Shown: piece after piece, positions 17,482 to 26,040 of the stretch
How the letters are laid out: the number at the start of each line of letters is the position of its first letter
How positions within the stretch are numbered: position 1 is the first letter of the stretch
Assembly: GCA_902610655.1 (NCBI GenBank)
Contig: CACLWL010000004.1
Span: 28,919-92,918 of the forward strand
Source of the DNA: an uncultured Pelagibacteraceae bacterium
GTDB taxonomy: Bacteria; Pseudomonadota; Alphaproteobacteria; Pelagibacterales; Pelagibacteraceae
Direction: 5' to 3'
Length of the DNA stretch: 64,000 nucleotides
Notes under the pieces: generated by a model
The model's database searches: none
What the model was told of the DNA's origin: nothing
The model's input: the letters and a program-made list of their open reading frames with translations, nothing else
Position numbers and translations under genes: made by a program

Positions 17482-18588
17482 ATGAACAATTGTTTTATAA
17501 TACTAGCTGCTGGACAAAGCAAAAGATTTAAATCAATTAAATTTAAACAATATGCGATTTATAAAAATAAACCTATTTTTGAACATTCATTAGACAAAAT
17601 TATAGAATCTAAGCTTTTCAAACATTTAATATTAGTAACAAATAAAAAAATACCTATAAAAAAAAAATATTCTAAAAAAATTAAAATTATTATAGGTGGA
17701 GATGAGAGAAGCGATTCATCTCTAAAAGCAATAAAATTTGCCAAAAAATATAATATAAAAAATATTTTAATACATGATGCTGCAAGACCAAATTTTTCAA
17801 TAAATTTAGTAAAAAAAATTCTTTCAAATTTAAGGAAAAATAAAGCTGTTATTCCCTATATCACTTCTTCAGATGCTGTTAAATATAATGTAAAAAATTC
17901 AATATATAATCTAAAAAAAAAAAAGACTTTTTTAACCCAAACACCACAAGGATTTAAATTTACTGATTTATATAAACTTGCAAAAGATAATAAAATTAAA
18001 ATTGATGACGAGTCGACACTATTTACCCAAAAAAATATTAAAGTTAAGTTTATTAATGGTGATAGGAATAATCATAAAATCACATACCTAAACGATCTTA
18101 AAAATAATCAAAACTATTATGGCATAGGATTTGATGTGCATAGATTGGTTAAAGGAAGAAATCTTTACCTAGCTGGTCTTAAAATTAAGTCATCTTTAGG
18201 TACACTGGGTCACTCTGATGGTGATCCAGTTTTGCATGCTATAACAGATGCAATACTTGGAGCATGTAGAAAGGGAGATATAGGTCAAAAGTTTTCTGAT
18301 AAAAATAAAAAATTTAAAAATATAAGATCTACAATTCTATTAGAAAAAGTTATTAAAGAAATGAGTAAAGAAAATTATTTTATAAATAATTTAGATATAA
18401 ACATAATTACACAAACACCAAAAATTTCGACTTATAAAAAAAAAATTATCAAATCTATTTCTGATATTTGTGAGATACCTTTAAATAAAATAAATATAAA
18501 AGGAAAGACAACAGAAAAACTTGGATTAATAGGAAAAGAAAAAGCCATTGCATGTGAAGTTATAACCTCCGTTACAAGATATGATTGA
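17482..18588 (+). CDS. ispDF: Bifunctional IspD/IspF (MEP pathway)
   Basis: This fusion catalyses CDP-methylerythritol formation (IspD) and cyclisation to 2-C-methylerythritol 2,4-cyclodiphosphate (IspF) in isoprenoid synthesis. It has 368 residues. IspD spans about 1-210, with the nucleotide loop LAAGQSKRFKS and LIHDAARPNFS. IspF spans about 212-368, with metal ligands in GIGFDVHRL and the conserved LGHSDGDPVLHAITDAILGA. The IspDF fusion is known in Alphaproteobacteria and some Epsilonproteobacteria. The IspD half is very lysine rich, in line with A+T drift. dxr, another gene of the pathway, lies near 41 kb in this window. Confidence 0.95.
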   Translation: MNNCFIILAAGQSKRFKSIKFKQYAIYKNKPIFEHSLDKIIESKLFKHLILVTNKKIPIKKKYSKKIKIIIGGDERSDSSLKAIKFAKKYNIKNILIHDAARPNFSINLVKKILSNLRKNKAVIPYITSSDAVKYNVKNSIYNLKKKKTFLTQTPQGFKFTDLYKLAKDNKIKIDDESTLFTQKNIKVKFINGDRNNHKITYLNDLKNNQNYYGIGFDVHRLVKGRNLYLAGLKIKSSLGTLGHSDGDPVLHAITDAILGACRKGDIGQKFSDKNKKFKNIRSTILLEKVIKEMSKENYFINNLDINIITQTPKISTYKKKIIKSISDICEIPLNKINIKGKTTEKLGLIGKEKAIACEVITSVTRYD

Positions 18589-19075
18589 AAAGTTAAATTA
18601 TTTATTTGTTACTTTATTTGGTATTGGAAAAATTAGTAAAATACCAGGTAGTATTGCATCCTTAGCAACAACAATTTTTTTGTTTTTTTTGTTTCATATA
18701 TTTAATGTTAAGCCTGATATAGTCCTAATTGCTATTGTCGTTATATTTTTAGTTTCACTTTATGCAGTAAACATTTTTATTAAAAATCTTGATGATAAAG
18801 ATCCAAAAGAAATAGTTATAGACGAATTTATTGGTCAATCAATTCCAATATGTTTGTACGAAATTGCCCACAAAGGTATAAAAGAAACTAACGATGTTTT
18901 AACCTTTTATTTTATAATGTTTATTTTATTTAGAATTTTTGACATCACCAAGCCCTACCCCGTGAGTTATTATGATAAAAATTTTAAAAATAGTTTTGGA
19001 GTAATTATGGATGATGTATGTGCTGGTTTATATGTTGTAGGGATCCTAGTATTATATATGGTTTTTAGTTCATGA
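18581..19075 (+). CDS. pgpA: Phosphatidylglycerophosphatase A
   Basis: PgpA dephosphorylates phosphatidylglycerophosphate to phosphatidylglycerol at the inner membrane. It has 164 residues, the family norm. Visible signatures are GIGKISKIPGSIAS near the N-terminus, the acidic IVIDEFIGQS (about 86-95), and FDITKPYPVSYYD followed by GVIMDDVCAGLY at the end. The start overlaps ispDF by eight bases and the stop overlaps cinA by four (ATGA), so the three are one translationally coupled unit. This neighbourhood is common in Alphaproteobacteria. Confidence 0.92.
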   Translation: MIEKLNYLFVTLFGIGKISKIPGSIASLATTIFLFFLFHIFNVKPDIVLIAIVVIFLVSLYAVNIFIKNLDDKDPKEIVIDEFIGQSIPICLYEIAHKGIKETNDVLTFYFIMFILFRIFDITKPYPVSYYDKNFKNSFGVIMDDVCAGLYVVGILVLYMVFSS

Positions 19076-19545
19076 AAAAGCTTTCTGAAAGAATTGTTAA
19101 ATTATTAAAAAAAAAAAGACTTAAAATATCTTTTGCAGAATCATGCACTGGGGGTTTACTTGCAAGCACTATTACTAAAATAAGTGGTTCATCTAAAGTT
19201 TTCACCCTGGGATTAGTTACTTATTCAAATCAAGCAAAAATCAATATTCTAAAAGTCCCAAATAAAATAATAAAAAAATACGGAGCAGTAAGTTATGAAA
19301 CATGTTTATCTATGGTAAAAAACTTAAATAAAATAAGTAAAACTAATATTTCTGTTTCTATAACAGGGGTTGCTGGCCCTAACGGTGGAACTAAAGAAAA
19401 GCCTGTTGGCTTGGTATATATAGGTATTAAAAAAAACAGCAAAACTATTATTAAAAAACACTTTTTTAAAAATAAAAAAAGAAATTCAATCCAAAAAACA
19501 ACTGTTAAAGAGGCTTTAGAGTTAATCTTGAGTATTACTAAATAA
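19072..19545 (+). CDS. pncC: CinA C-terminal-type nicotinamide-nucleotide amidase
   Basis: This protein corresponds to the stand-alone C-terminal domain of CinA (PncC/YgaD type), which deamidates nicotinamide mononucleotide to nicotinate mononucleotide in NAD salvage. It has 157 residues. The catalytic-serine segment SFAESCTGGLLAS is at about 20-32, followed by ITGVAGPNGGTKEKPVGLVY. The N-terminal molybdopterin-binding-like domain of full CinA is absent, which is normal for this form. Its last 24 bases overlap the 3' end of the convergent ratA-like gene. Confidence 0.92.
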   Translation: MKKLSERIVKLLKKKRLKISFAESCTGGLLASTITKISGSSKVFTLGLVTYSNQAKINILKVPNKIIKKYGAVSYETCLSMVKNLNKISKTNISVSITGVAGPNGGTKEKPVGLVYIGIKKNSKTIIKKHFFKNKKRNSIQKTTVKEALELILSITK

Positions 19546-19977
19546 TTCTTCTGCTCTTTTTTGAAAAGCATCTGCAATTTTATTTAAACCGTATGTGAAT
19601 GATTTCGTCATTAAAATATTTAAGAATTTATTTTTAAGTTCAAAATCTACATCAAACGAAACTTCTGTCATATTTTCTTTTTGAGAAAAGTTCCACTTAT
19701 TTTCTAAATGTTTAAGCGGACCATCAATGTTGGTAACATATATTGTATCATCTTTCTTATTATATCTAACATCGCTTTTATAAGTATCTTTAAAAATACC
19801 TTTTCCTATTGTCAAATCAGCGACAATGAAAATCACATCACCTTTATCTTTTCGTTCAAAAACTTTTGAGTCAATACAATAAGGAATAAAACTTGGATAC
19901 TTCTCTATATCTAAAACTAGTTCAACTAAATTTTTTTTTTCTGTTTCAATTAATCTTTTGACGGATGCTTGTGGCAT
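19522..19977 (-). CDS. RatA/Coq10-family START-domain protein
   Basis: This 151-residue protein belongs to the polyketide cyclase/dehydrase (START-like) superfamily related to mitochondrial Coq10 and E. coli RatA. It begins [20 protein letters not shown], followed by the family's [14 protein letters not shown]. In Alphaproteobacteria the likely role is ubiquinone handling, by analogy with Coq10. The toxin name RatA reflects an E. coli annotation and should not be read as function. It starts within the last 32 bases of lipA, as in many alphaproteobacterial lipA-coq10 pairs, and converges on cinA with a 24-base overlap. Confidence 0.88.
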   Translation of the reverse strand: MPQASVKRLIETEKKNLVELVLDIEKYPSFIPYCIDSKVFERKDKGDVIFIVADLTIGKGIFKDTYKSDVRYNKKDDTIYVTNIDGPLKHLENKWNFSQKENMTEVSFDVDFELKNKFLNILMTKSFTYGLNKIADAFQKRAEELFSNTQD

Positions 19978-20893
19978 TTGCGTTTAATCTTTGTTTTTTT
20001 AGTTTTCTAAAATCTTCATCTGCATGATAAGAGGATCTAGTTAAAGGTGTAGAAGATACTAGTAAAAATCCTTTAGATTTGGCAATTTCACCAAGTTCTT
20101 TAAATTCGTCTGGACGATAATATTTTTCCAAGGGATGATGTTTAGGGGAAGGTTGAAGATATTGACCTATGGTCAAAAAATCAACTTTAGCAGAAATTAG
20201 ATCGTCCATAACTTGTAAAACTTCGTCTTTTTTTTCACCTAAACCAATCATTATTCCAGATTTTGTAAAAATGTTTTTATTTATTTCTTTTATTTTTTTT
20301 AAAAGTTCTAAAGATGCAAAATATCTAGCTCCAGGTCTAACTTTTCTATAAAGGCTAGGAACTGTTTCAATGTTATGATTAAAAACATCTGGACATGCAT
20401 CTATTATTTTTTTATATGCATCTCCTTTTCTTAAGAAATCGGGGGTTAGGACTTCAACAGATGTACTAGGATTTAATTTTTTAGTAGCAACAATTACATC
20501 ATAAAAATGTTTTGAACCTCCATCAGGTAAATCATCTCTATCCACAGAAGTAATTACCACGTGATTTAGGTTTAATTTTTTAACAGCATTAGATATTTTA
20601 TATGGCTCGAAAGAGTCCAAAGGTTGTGGTTTACCAGTACTAACATCGCAAAATGCACACGCTCTTGTGCATGTATCTCCCATAATCATAAACGTTGCAT
20701 GTTTTTTACTCCAACATTCAGTTATATTTGGGCAGTTTGCTTCCTGACAAACTGTTACTAATTTGCTTGTATTTATAAGACTCTTAGTTTTGAAAAACTC
20801 TTTACTATTAATAATTTTAGATTTAATCCATTCTGGTTTTCTTTTAATTGGATTAATTGGTTTATTTACTTTTTCCGGATGTCTAACCTTCAT
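19946..20893 (-). CDS. lipA: Lipoyl synthase
   Basis: LipA is a radical-SAM enzyme that inserts two sulfurs into octanoyl-protein to make the lipoyl cofactor. Both cluster motifs are present: the auxiliary-cluster CX4CX5C in [14 protein letters not shown] and the radical-SAM CX3CX2C in [10 protein letters not shown] chose the ATG at 20893 ([15 protein letters not shown], 315 residues) over a TTG two codons upstream at 20899, since the shorter form is the usual family start. It overlaps the ftsB-like gene by 11 bases. In many Alphaproteobacteria pyruvate dehydrogenase genes sit between ftsB and lipA; here they do not. Confidence 0.95.
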   Translation of the reverse strand: MKVRHPEKVNKPINPIKRKPEWIKSKIINSKEFFKTKSLINTSKLVTVCQEANCPNITECWSKKHATFMIMGDTCTRACAFCDVSTGKPQPLDSFEPYKISNAVKKLNLNHVVITSVDRDDLPDGGSKHFYDVIVATKKLNPSTSVEVLTPDFLRKGDAYKKIIDACPDVFNHNIETVPSLYRKVRPGARYFASLELLKKIKEINKNIFTKSGIMIGLGEKKDEVLQVMDDLISAKVDFLTIGQYLQPSPKHHPLEKYYRPDEFKELGEIAKSKGFLLVSSTPLTRSSYHADEDFRKLKKQRLNANATSIRQKIN

Positions 20894-21191
20894 TGTCAAC
20901 GATTATATATGTTGTTTCACCTTTTTTACCAAGCATCAATTTGTCTCTAATAAGCATATCAATATAGTCGTAATCAAGTTTTTCACTAAGAAGCGTATTT
21001 TTTAATTCAAAATCTTTAATTTTTTTTTGGATTTCATTTTCTTCAATTTGTAAATTTTTTAAAATCTCTCTTTTTTCAATATAAGAAAATAAACCCCTTT
21101 GACCCCCAAATAAATTAATTAAGATATACAAAAAAAGTATAGTTAAAATAATTATTTTAAAATTTTCTTTTAATTTTAAAAATATGGTCAT
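20883..21191 (-). CDS. ftsB: FtsB/DivIC-type septum formation initiator
   Basis: This is a small bitopic division protein of the FtsB-FtsL-FtsQ complex. It has 102 residues: a short cytoplasmic N-terminus, one membrane helix (about 11-27, [19 protein letters not shown]), then a heptad-rich coiled coil ([20 protein letters not shown]) and a short tail ([20 protein letters not shown]) matching the family's ARE..L.M..PGE region. It is linked to eno upstream by a four-base ATGA overlap, the standard eno-ftsB arrangement. Confidence 0.88.
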   Translation of the reverse strand: MTIFLKLKENFKIIILTILFLYILINLFGGQRGLFSYIEKREILKNLQIEENEIQKKIKDFELKNTLLSEKLDYDYIDMLIRDKLMLGKKGETTYIIVDNEG

Positions 21192-22441
21192 AACGTATTC
21201 ATTTTGGCTTTTGCTAATAAATCTTCTTCTATTCTTAATAGCTGATTATACTTAGAAACTCTTTCTGACCTTGATAGAGATCCTGTTTTTATTTGATTTG
21301 AGTTAGTGCCAACAGCTAGATCAGCAATAAAGGTATCTTCACTATCTCCTGATCTATGAGAAATAATTGTCTCATACCCTATATTATTTGCGAATCTTAT
21401 AACATCAAGTGTCTCGGATACTGTGCCAATTTGGTTAAGTTTTATAAGTATTGAATTAGAAGACTCATTCAAAAAACCTTTTTTAAGTCTTTCTAAATTG
21501 GTAACATATAAATCATCTCCAACTATCTGTAATTTTTTTGAAGCTTTTTTAAATTTACTCCATGCCAACCAATCATTTTCATCAAACGGATCCTCTATTG
21601 ATTTGATTTTAAACTTTTTGATTAATTTAAGATATTTTTGAATTGTTTTGTTTGTGCTGATGTATTTGCTTGAGTGAATTGAATATTTATTTTTTTTGTA
21701 CAATTCATTTGCAGCCACATCTAAACAAATTGATATTTGTTTACCGTTTTTAAAACCTGCCATTTCTATAGATTTTATAATAAGTTTTAATGCTTCCTCA
21801 TTACTAGATATCATAGGTGCAAATCCCCCTTCATCACCAACTGAAATTGACATTCCTTTTTTGGAAATTATTTTTTTTAGATTTTGCACTACCAAAAAAC
21901 ACATTCTTACAGCTTCAGTAAAGCTTTTTGCACTGTCTGGGCGTATCATAAACTCTTGAATTCTTAATTTGTTATTTGCATGAGCGCCACCATTTATTAT
22001 GTTCATCATTGGATAAGGTAGTTTAAAATTCTTTTTTACTAAAAAATTTTTATATAGAGGAATTTTTTTAATTTTAGATGAAAGTTTTTTAACAGCCATA
22101 GATACTGATAATATAGCATTTGCACCTATTTTTGTTTTATTTTTTGTGCCATCTAAATTAATTAAGATTGAGTCAATTAGTTCCTGATTATGAACATTTT
22201 TATTTAATAATTTTTTTGATATTGTTGAATTTATAATTTTGATTGGAGTAAAAACACTTCTACCTAAATATTTTTTATTTTTTTTGTCTCTTTTCTCATG
22301 AGCTTCATATGTTCCTGTTGATGCGCCAGATGGACAAATAGCTTTGCAACTTAATTGCTTGCTAAATACTTCCGCCTCGATTGTTGGGTTGCCTCTGCTA
22401 TCAAATACTTGTCTGGCTTTAACTCTTGTGATTTTGCTCAT
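21188..22441 (-). CDS. eno: Enolase
   Basis: Enolase interconverts 2-phosphoglycerate and phosphoenolpyruvate. It has 417 residues, slightly short of the usual 425-430. The N-terminal ARQVFDSRGNPTIEAEV, substrate loop SGASTGTYEAHEKRD, GANAILSVS, metal ligand SIEDPFDENDW, catalytic lysine in ILIKLNQIGT and SHRSGDSEDTFIADLAVG are all intact. The start overlaps kdsA by four bases (ATGA). It forms part of the tpiA-secG-pyrG-kdsA-eno-ftsB-lipA unit. Confidence 0.98.
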   Translation of the reverse strand: MSKITRVKARQVFDSRGNPTIEAEVFSKQLSCKAICPSGASTGTYEAHEKRDKKNKKYLGRSVFTPIKIINSTISKKLLNKNVHNQELIDSILINLDGTKNKTKIGANAILSVSMAVKKLSSKIKKIPLYKNFLVKKNFKLPYPMMNIINGGAHANNKLRIQEFMIRPDSAKSFTEAVRMCFLVVQNLKKIISKKGMSISVGDEGGFAPMISSNEEALKLIIKSIEMAGFKNGKQISICLDVAANELYKKNKYSIHSSKYISTNKTIQKYLKLIKKFKIKSIEDPFDENDWLAWSKFKKASKKLQIVGDDLYVTNLERLKKGFLNESSNSILIKLNQIGTVSETLDVIRFANNIGYETIISHRSGDSEDTFIADLAVGTNSNQIKTGSLSRSERVSKYNQLLRIEEDLLAKAKMNTL

Positions 22442-23265
22442 TTACCTTTTATAAGTTTATCTATCTCACACAATTGATTTATTAATTGTTCTAATTTATT
22501 GATAGGTAACATATTTGGTCCATCTGAGGGTGCGTTGTCAGGATCTTGATGAGTTTCTATAAAAACTCCTGCTACACCAACTGCAACAGCTGCTCTTGAT
22601 AAATATTCTATAAACTCTCTTTGACCTCCGCTTCTGTCGCCCATTCCTCCAGGTTGTTGCACTGAATGTGTTGCATCAAAAATAACAGGATATCCTAACT
22701 TTGACATAATTGGCAATGCTCTCATATCTGATACTAAAGTATTATAACCAAAACTTGCACCTCTCTCTGTTATTAGAATATTATCGTTTCCTGTTTCAGA
22801 AATTTTTTTTGTAACATTAGCCATATCCCAAGGAGCTAGAAATTGACCTTTTTTAACATTTATAATTTTATTTGTTTTTGCGGCCGAAATTAAAAGATCT
22901 GTTTGGCGGCAAAGAAAGGCTGGAATTTGAATTATATCTACATGTTTAGATACTAATGAGCATTGTTCCCCACTATGCACATCTGTTAGTACTGGAATTT
23001 TTAAATCCTTTTTAATTTTATCAAACACAGGTAAAGATTTATCTAAACCAGCTCCTCTTTTACCAGCTAAACTAGTCCGATTTGCTTTATCGAAAGAAGT
23101 TTTATAAATAAAACCAATACCAAATTTATCAGTTATTTGTTTAATTTTTCCAGCCATATCCATTGCATGTTGCTCTGTTTCTAACTGGCAGGGACCTGAA
23201 ATAAGAGTTAGTGAACTATTATTGGATATTTTGATACCATTACAATTGATTGTTTTATTTTCCAT
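22438..23265 (-). CDS. kdsA: 3-deoxy-D-manno-octulosonate 8-phosphate synthase
   Basis: KdsA condenses phosphoenolpyruvate with arabinose 5-phosphate to give Kdo 8-phosphate, the precursor of the inner-core sugar of lipopolysaccharide. It has 275 residues. The stretch LISGPCQLE carries a cysteine where the metal-dependent (Aquifex-type) class has its metal ligand; the E. coli metal-independent class has asparagine there. FDATHSVQQPGG and IETHQDPDNAPSDGPN are also present. It overlaps pyrG by one base (TAATG) and eno by four. It fits with the lipid A genes further right. Confidence 0.97.
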   Translation of the reverse strand: MENKTINCNGIKISNNSSLTLISGPCQLETEQHAMDMAGKIKQITDKFGIGFIYKTSFDKANRTSLAGKRGAGLDKSLPVFDKIKKDLKIPVLTDVHSGEQCSLVSKHVDIIQIPAFLCRQTDLLISAAKTNKIINVKKGQFLAPWDMANVTKKISETGNDNILITERGASFGYNTLVSDMRALPIMSKLGYPVIFDATHSVQQPGGMGDRSGGQREFIEYLSRAAVAVGVAGVFIETHQDPDNAPSDGPNMLPINKLEQLINQLCEIDKLIKGK

Positions 23266-24878
23266 TATTTTGATTTTGCGGCCTTAATAAAAGATGAGAA
23301 TAAAGGATGAGGGTTTAAAGGTCTAGATTTAAATTCTGGATGAAATTGAACACCTATAAACCAAGGATGATTCTTTAGTTCAATTATCTCTGGCAAATCA
23401 TTATTAGGAGACATCCCCGAAAAAATCATACCTTTGTCTTCAAAATTACTTTGTAAATGTCTATTCACTTCGTATCTGTGTCTATGTCTTTCGTTTATAT
23501 TATTTGATTTATATATTTTTCTTACTAGAGAATTATGTCTTAATTTTGCTTTATAAAGACCTAACCTCATAGTGCCGCCTAATTCTTTATTTGTGCCTTT
23601 AATTATTTTACCATCTTTGTTCCATTCATTCATTAAACCAATTACTGGAAAACATTTTTTATCAAATTCTGTTGAGCCTGCTTTTTTAATATTTAGCTTA
23701 TTTCTCGCAAATTCGATTATTGCCATCTGCATACCAAAACATATTCCAAAAAATGGAATTTTATTTACTCTAGCGTAATTAATTGCAGCTATTTTTCCTT
23801 CAGTGCCCCTTTTTCCAAAACCTCCAGGTATAAGTATTCCAGTTACATTTTTAAGTAGTTTTTTAACATCTTTCGATTTTAAATTATCTGATTCTAATCT
23901 TAATAAATTAACTTTTACCTTGTTAGAAATACCGCCATGAATTAATGCTTCATCCAGGGACTTATAAGCATCTTTTAAATTAACATATTTTCCAATTATT
24001 GCGATGTTTACCTCTTTTTTAGAATTTAAAACTGTATTGGTAATTTTTTTCCATGGTATCAAATTTGCACTCTTTTTCGGTTTAATATTAAAATATTTTA
24101 ACACTTGCTTATTTAATTTTTCTTTATAAAAACTAATTGGTGCTTCATATATAGTTCTTACATCCACAGTTTCGATAACATTATCGATTGATACATTGCA
24201 GAATAAGGATATTTTTTTTCTTTGATCTTTTGGAATTGATTTTTGTGACCTACAAATAACTATATCCGGTTGGATACCTAAACTCCTAAGATCTTTAACA
24301 GAATGTTGGGTCGGTTTAGTTTTAATTTCATCAGATGATTTTAAAAATGGGACAAGAGTTAAATGTATAAATAAACTTCTATTTTTTCCTACATCATTTG
24401 AAAATTGTCTGATTGCTTCAACAAATGGCAAGCTTTCTATGTCACCTACAGTTCCTCCAATTTCACAAATTACAAAATCTTCATTTGTAATATCGCCTTT
24501 TATAAATTCTTTAATTCTATCTGTTACATGGGGTATAACCTGAACTGTCTTACCTAAATATTTTCCTTTTCTTTCCTTTCTAATGATATCACTATAGATT
24601 TTACCAGTAGTAATATTATCAGTCTTTTTAGCAGATATATTTGAGAACCTTTCGTAATGACCTAAGTCTAAATCAGTTTCAGCACCATCATCAGTAACAA
24701 AAACTTCACCATGCTGAAAAGGACTCATTGTACCAGGGTCTACATTTAAATAAGGATCCATTTTTCTTAATCGCACTTTATAGCCCTGAGATTTTAATAA
24801 ATAAGCAAGAGATGCTGATGATAAACCTTTGCCTAAGGATGAAACCACGCCGCCAGTTACGAATATGTATCGCGCCAT
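23265..24878 (-). CDS. pyrG: CTP synthase
   Basis: PyrG makes CTP from UTP using glutamine. It has 537 residues in two domains. The synthetase domain starts FVTGGVVSSLGKGLSSASLA and contains MDPYLNVDPGTMSPFQHGEV. The class I glutamine amidotransferase domain has oxyanion GGFGKRG, nucleophile GICFGMQ and the His-Glu pair in GVQFHPEFKSRP. It follows secG after 40 bases. Confidence 0.98.
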   Translation of the reverse strand: MARYIFVTGGVVSSLGKGLSSASLAYLLKSQGYKVRLRKMDPYLNVDPGTMSPFQHGEVFVTDDGAETDLDLGHYERFSNISAKKTDNITTGKIYSDIIRKERKGKYLGKTVQVIPHVTDRIKEFIKGDITNEDFVICEIGGTVGDIESLPFVEAIRQFSNDVGKNRSLFIHLTLVPFLKSSDEIKTKPTQHSVKDLRSLGIQPDIVICRSQKSIPKDQRKKISLFCNVSIDNVIETVDVRTIYEAPISFYKEKLNKQVLKYFNIKPKKSANLIPWKKITNTVLNSKKEVNIAIIGKYVNLKDAYKSLDEALIHGGISNKVKVNLLRLESDNLKSKDVKKLLKNVTGILIPGGFGKRGTEGKIAAINYARVNKIPFFGICFGMQMAIIEFARNKLNIKKAGSTEFDKKCFPVIGLMNEWNKDGKIIKGTNKELGGTMRLGLYKAKLRHNSLVRKIYKSNNINERHRHRYEVNRHLQSNFEDKGMIFSGMSPNNDLPEIIELKNHPWFIGVQFHPEFKSRPLNPHPLFSSFIKAAKSK

Positions 24879-24918
24879 GGAATTATGTTATAGCGAATTT
24901 TTTGAAAAATGAAAATAC

Positions 24919-25221
24919 TTAATTGTTATTTTCTGGTATCTTTGGAACTTCTCCTGAACTTTCCTCTATTTTATCAATTACAGAGGACTCTGTAGCTATA
25001 TCCCCTCTTGAAATGATTGTTAGCGAAAGACTGCAAATAATAAATAATGTAGCTATAACAGCAGTTGCTTTGGTTAGAAAATCACCTGCTGTTCTTGAGA
25101 ACATATAACTTTCTTGGGAAACACCTATACCTAATGCACCGCCTTCAGATTTCTGCAACAAAATTATTATTATTAGTATTACAGCAAGTACGACATTTAC
25201 AACCAATAAAATATTTTCCAT
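24919..25221 (-). CDS. secG: Preprotein translocase subunit SecG
   Basis: SecG is a small membrane subunit that assists SecYE translocation. It has 100 residues with two membrane helices: residues 3-23 (ILLVVNVVLAVILIIIILLQ) and about 55-72 (ATAVIATLFIICSLSLTII). Between them are the conserved LQKSEGGALGIG and LTKATAVIA. A charged tail ends IPENNN. It lies between tpiA (five bases upstream) and pyrG, a typical alphaproteobacterial position. Confidence 0.94.
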   Translation of the reverse strand: MENILLVVNVVLAVILIIIILLQKSEGGALGIGVSQESYMFSRTAGDFLTKATAVIATLFIICSLSLTIISRGDIATESSVIDKIEESSGEVPKIPENNN

Positions 25222-25226
25222 GCGAT

Positions 25227-25982
25227 TTAAATAAACGTTTTTTTTATTATATCAATAAATTTTTTACTATTTTGGGATGATCCACCTACCAAAAATCCAT
25301 CTAGATTTATCACTTTTCTTAGTAGAGATATATTCTGTGGGCTTACTGAACCTCCATATAAGACTTTAGGATTTTTAAATTTCATTTTATTTCTTAAAAA
25401 TATTTTTATAAAAGAAATAACATGATTTAAATCTTCAGATTTTGGAACAAGGCCCGTGCCAATTGACCATACTGGTTCGTAAGCTATTAAAATATTTTCT
25501 TTTTTTTTAATCTTATGAAGCCCTTTATTAAGTTGATTAAGTAAAATTTTTTTTGTCATTTTTTTTCTCTTTTGTAAAATTGTTTCGCCGATGCAAAAAA
25601 TTACCTTTAAATTATTTTTTAAAGCTGATGATATTTTTTTATTTATAATTTTATCATTTTCGCCTTTAGCTCTTTTTTCTGAATGTCCAAGAATAACATA
25701 ATCACACTTCAAAGACTTTATCATTGAGGCATTAATAGACCCAGTTGGTGGTCCAAATGTAGATAAGAAACTACAATTTTGTGCGCCTGTTTTAATATTT
25801 GAATTCTTAAACTTTTGAACAAATGCGTGAAGAAGAGTAAAAGGCGGACAGTAAATAATTTTTAAATTCTTTGCCTTTTTATTTTTTTTTCTAAAATTTA
25901 TAACTTTATTCAAGGAATTTAGGGATCTTAAATGACCGTACATTTTCCAATTTGCAACAAAATATCTTAATTTATTTGTCAT
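25227..25982 (-). CDS. tpiA: Triosephosphate isomerase
   Basis: TpiA interconverts dihydroxyacetone phosphate and glyceraldehyde 3-phosphate. It has 251 residues. Catalytic residues are visible: lysine in VANWKMYG (K13), histidine in VILGHSEKR and glutamate in IAYEPVWSIGTG, plus the phosphate-binding VLYGGSVSPQN. It is first in its minus-strand operon. The 58-base spacer to the divergent ppiD-like gene must hold both promoters. Confidence 0.97.
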   Translation of the reverse strand: MTNKLRYFVANWKMYGHLRSLNSLNKVINFRKKNKKAKNLKIIYCPPFTLLHAFVQKFKNSNIKTGAQNCSFLSTFGPPTGSINASMIKSLKCDYVILGHSEKRAKGENDKIINKKISSALKNNLKVIFCIGETILQKRKKMTKKILLNQLNKGLHKIKKKENILIAYEPVWSIGTGLVPKSEDLNHVISFIKIFLRNKMKFKNPKVLYGGSVSPQNISLLRKVINLDGFLVGGSSQNSKKFIDIIKKTFI

Positions 25983-26040
25983 ATTTAGTTATTTAATCTA
26001 TAGGTTTGTCATTTATAGATCAATAATTTAAAAAAAGACC

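Noticed and set aside
19522..19977. RatA as part of a toxin-antitoxin system
   Set aside because: No antitoxin partner is adjacent; the gene sits in the conserved lipA neighbourhood typical of Coq10-like ubiquinone-binding proteins.
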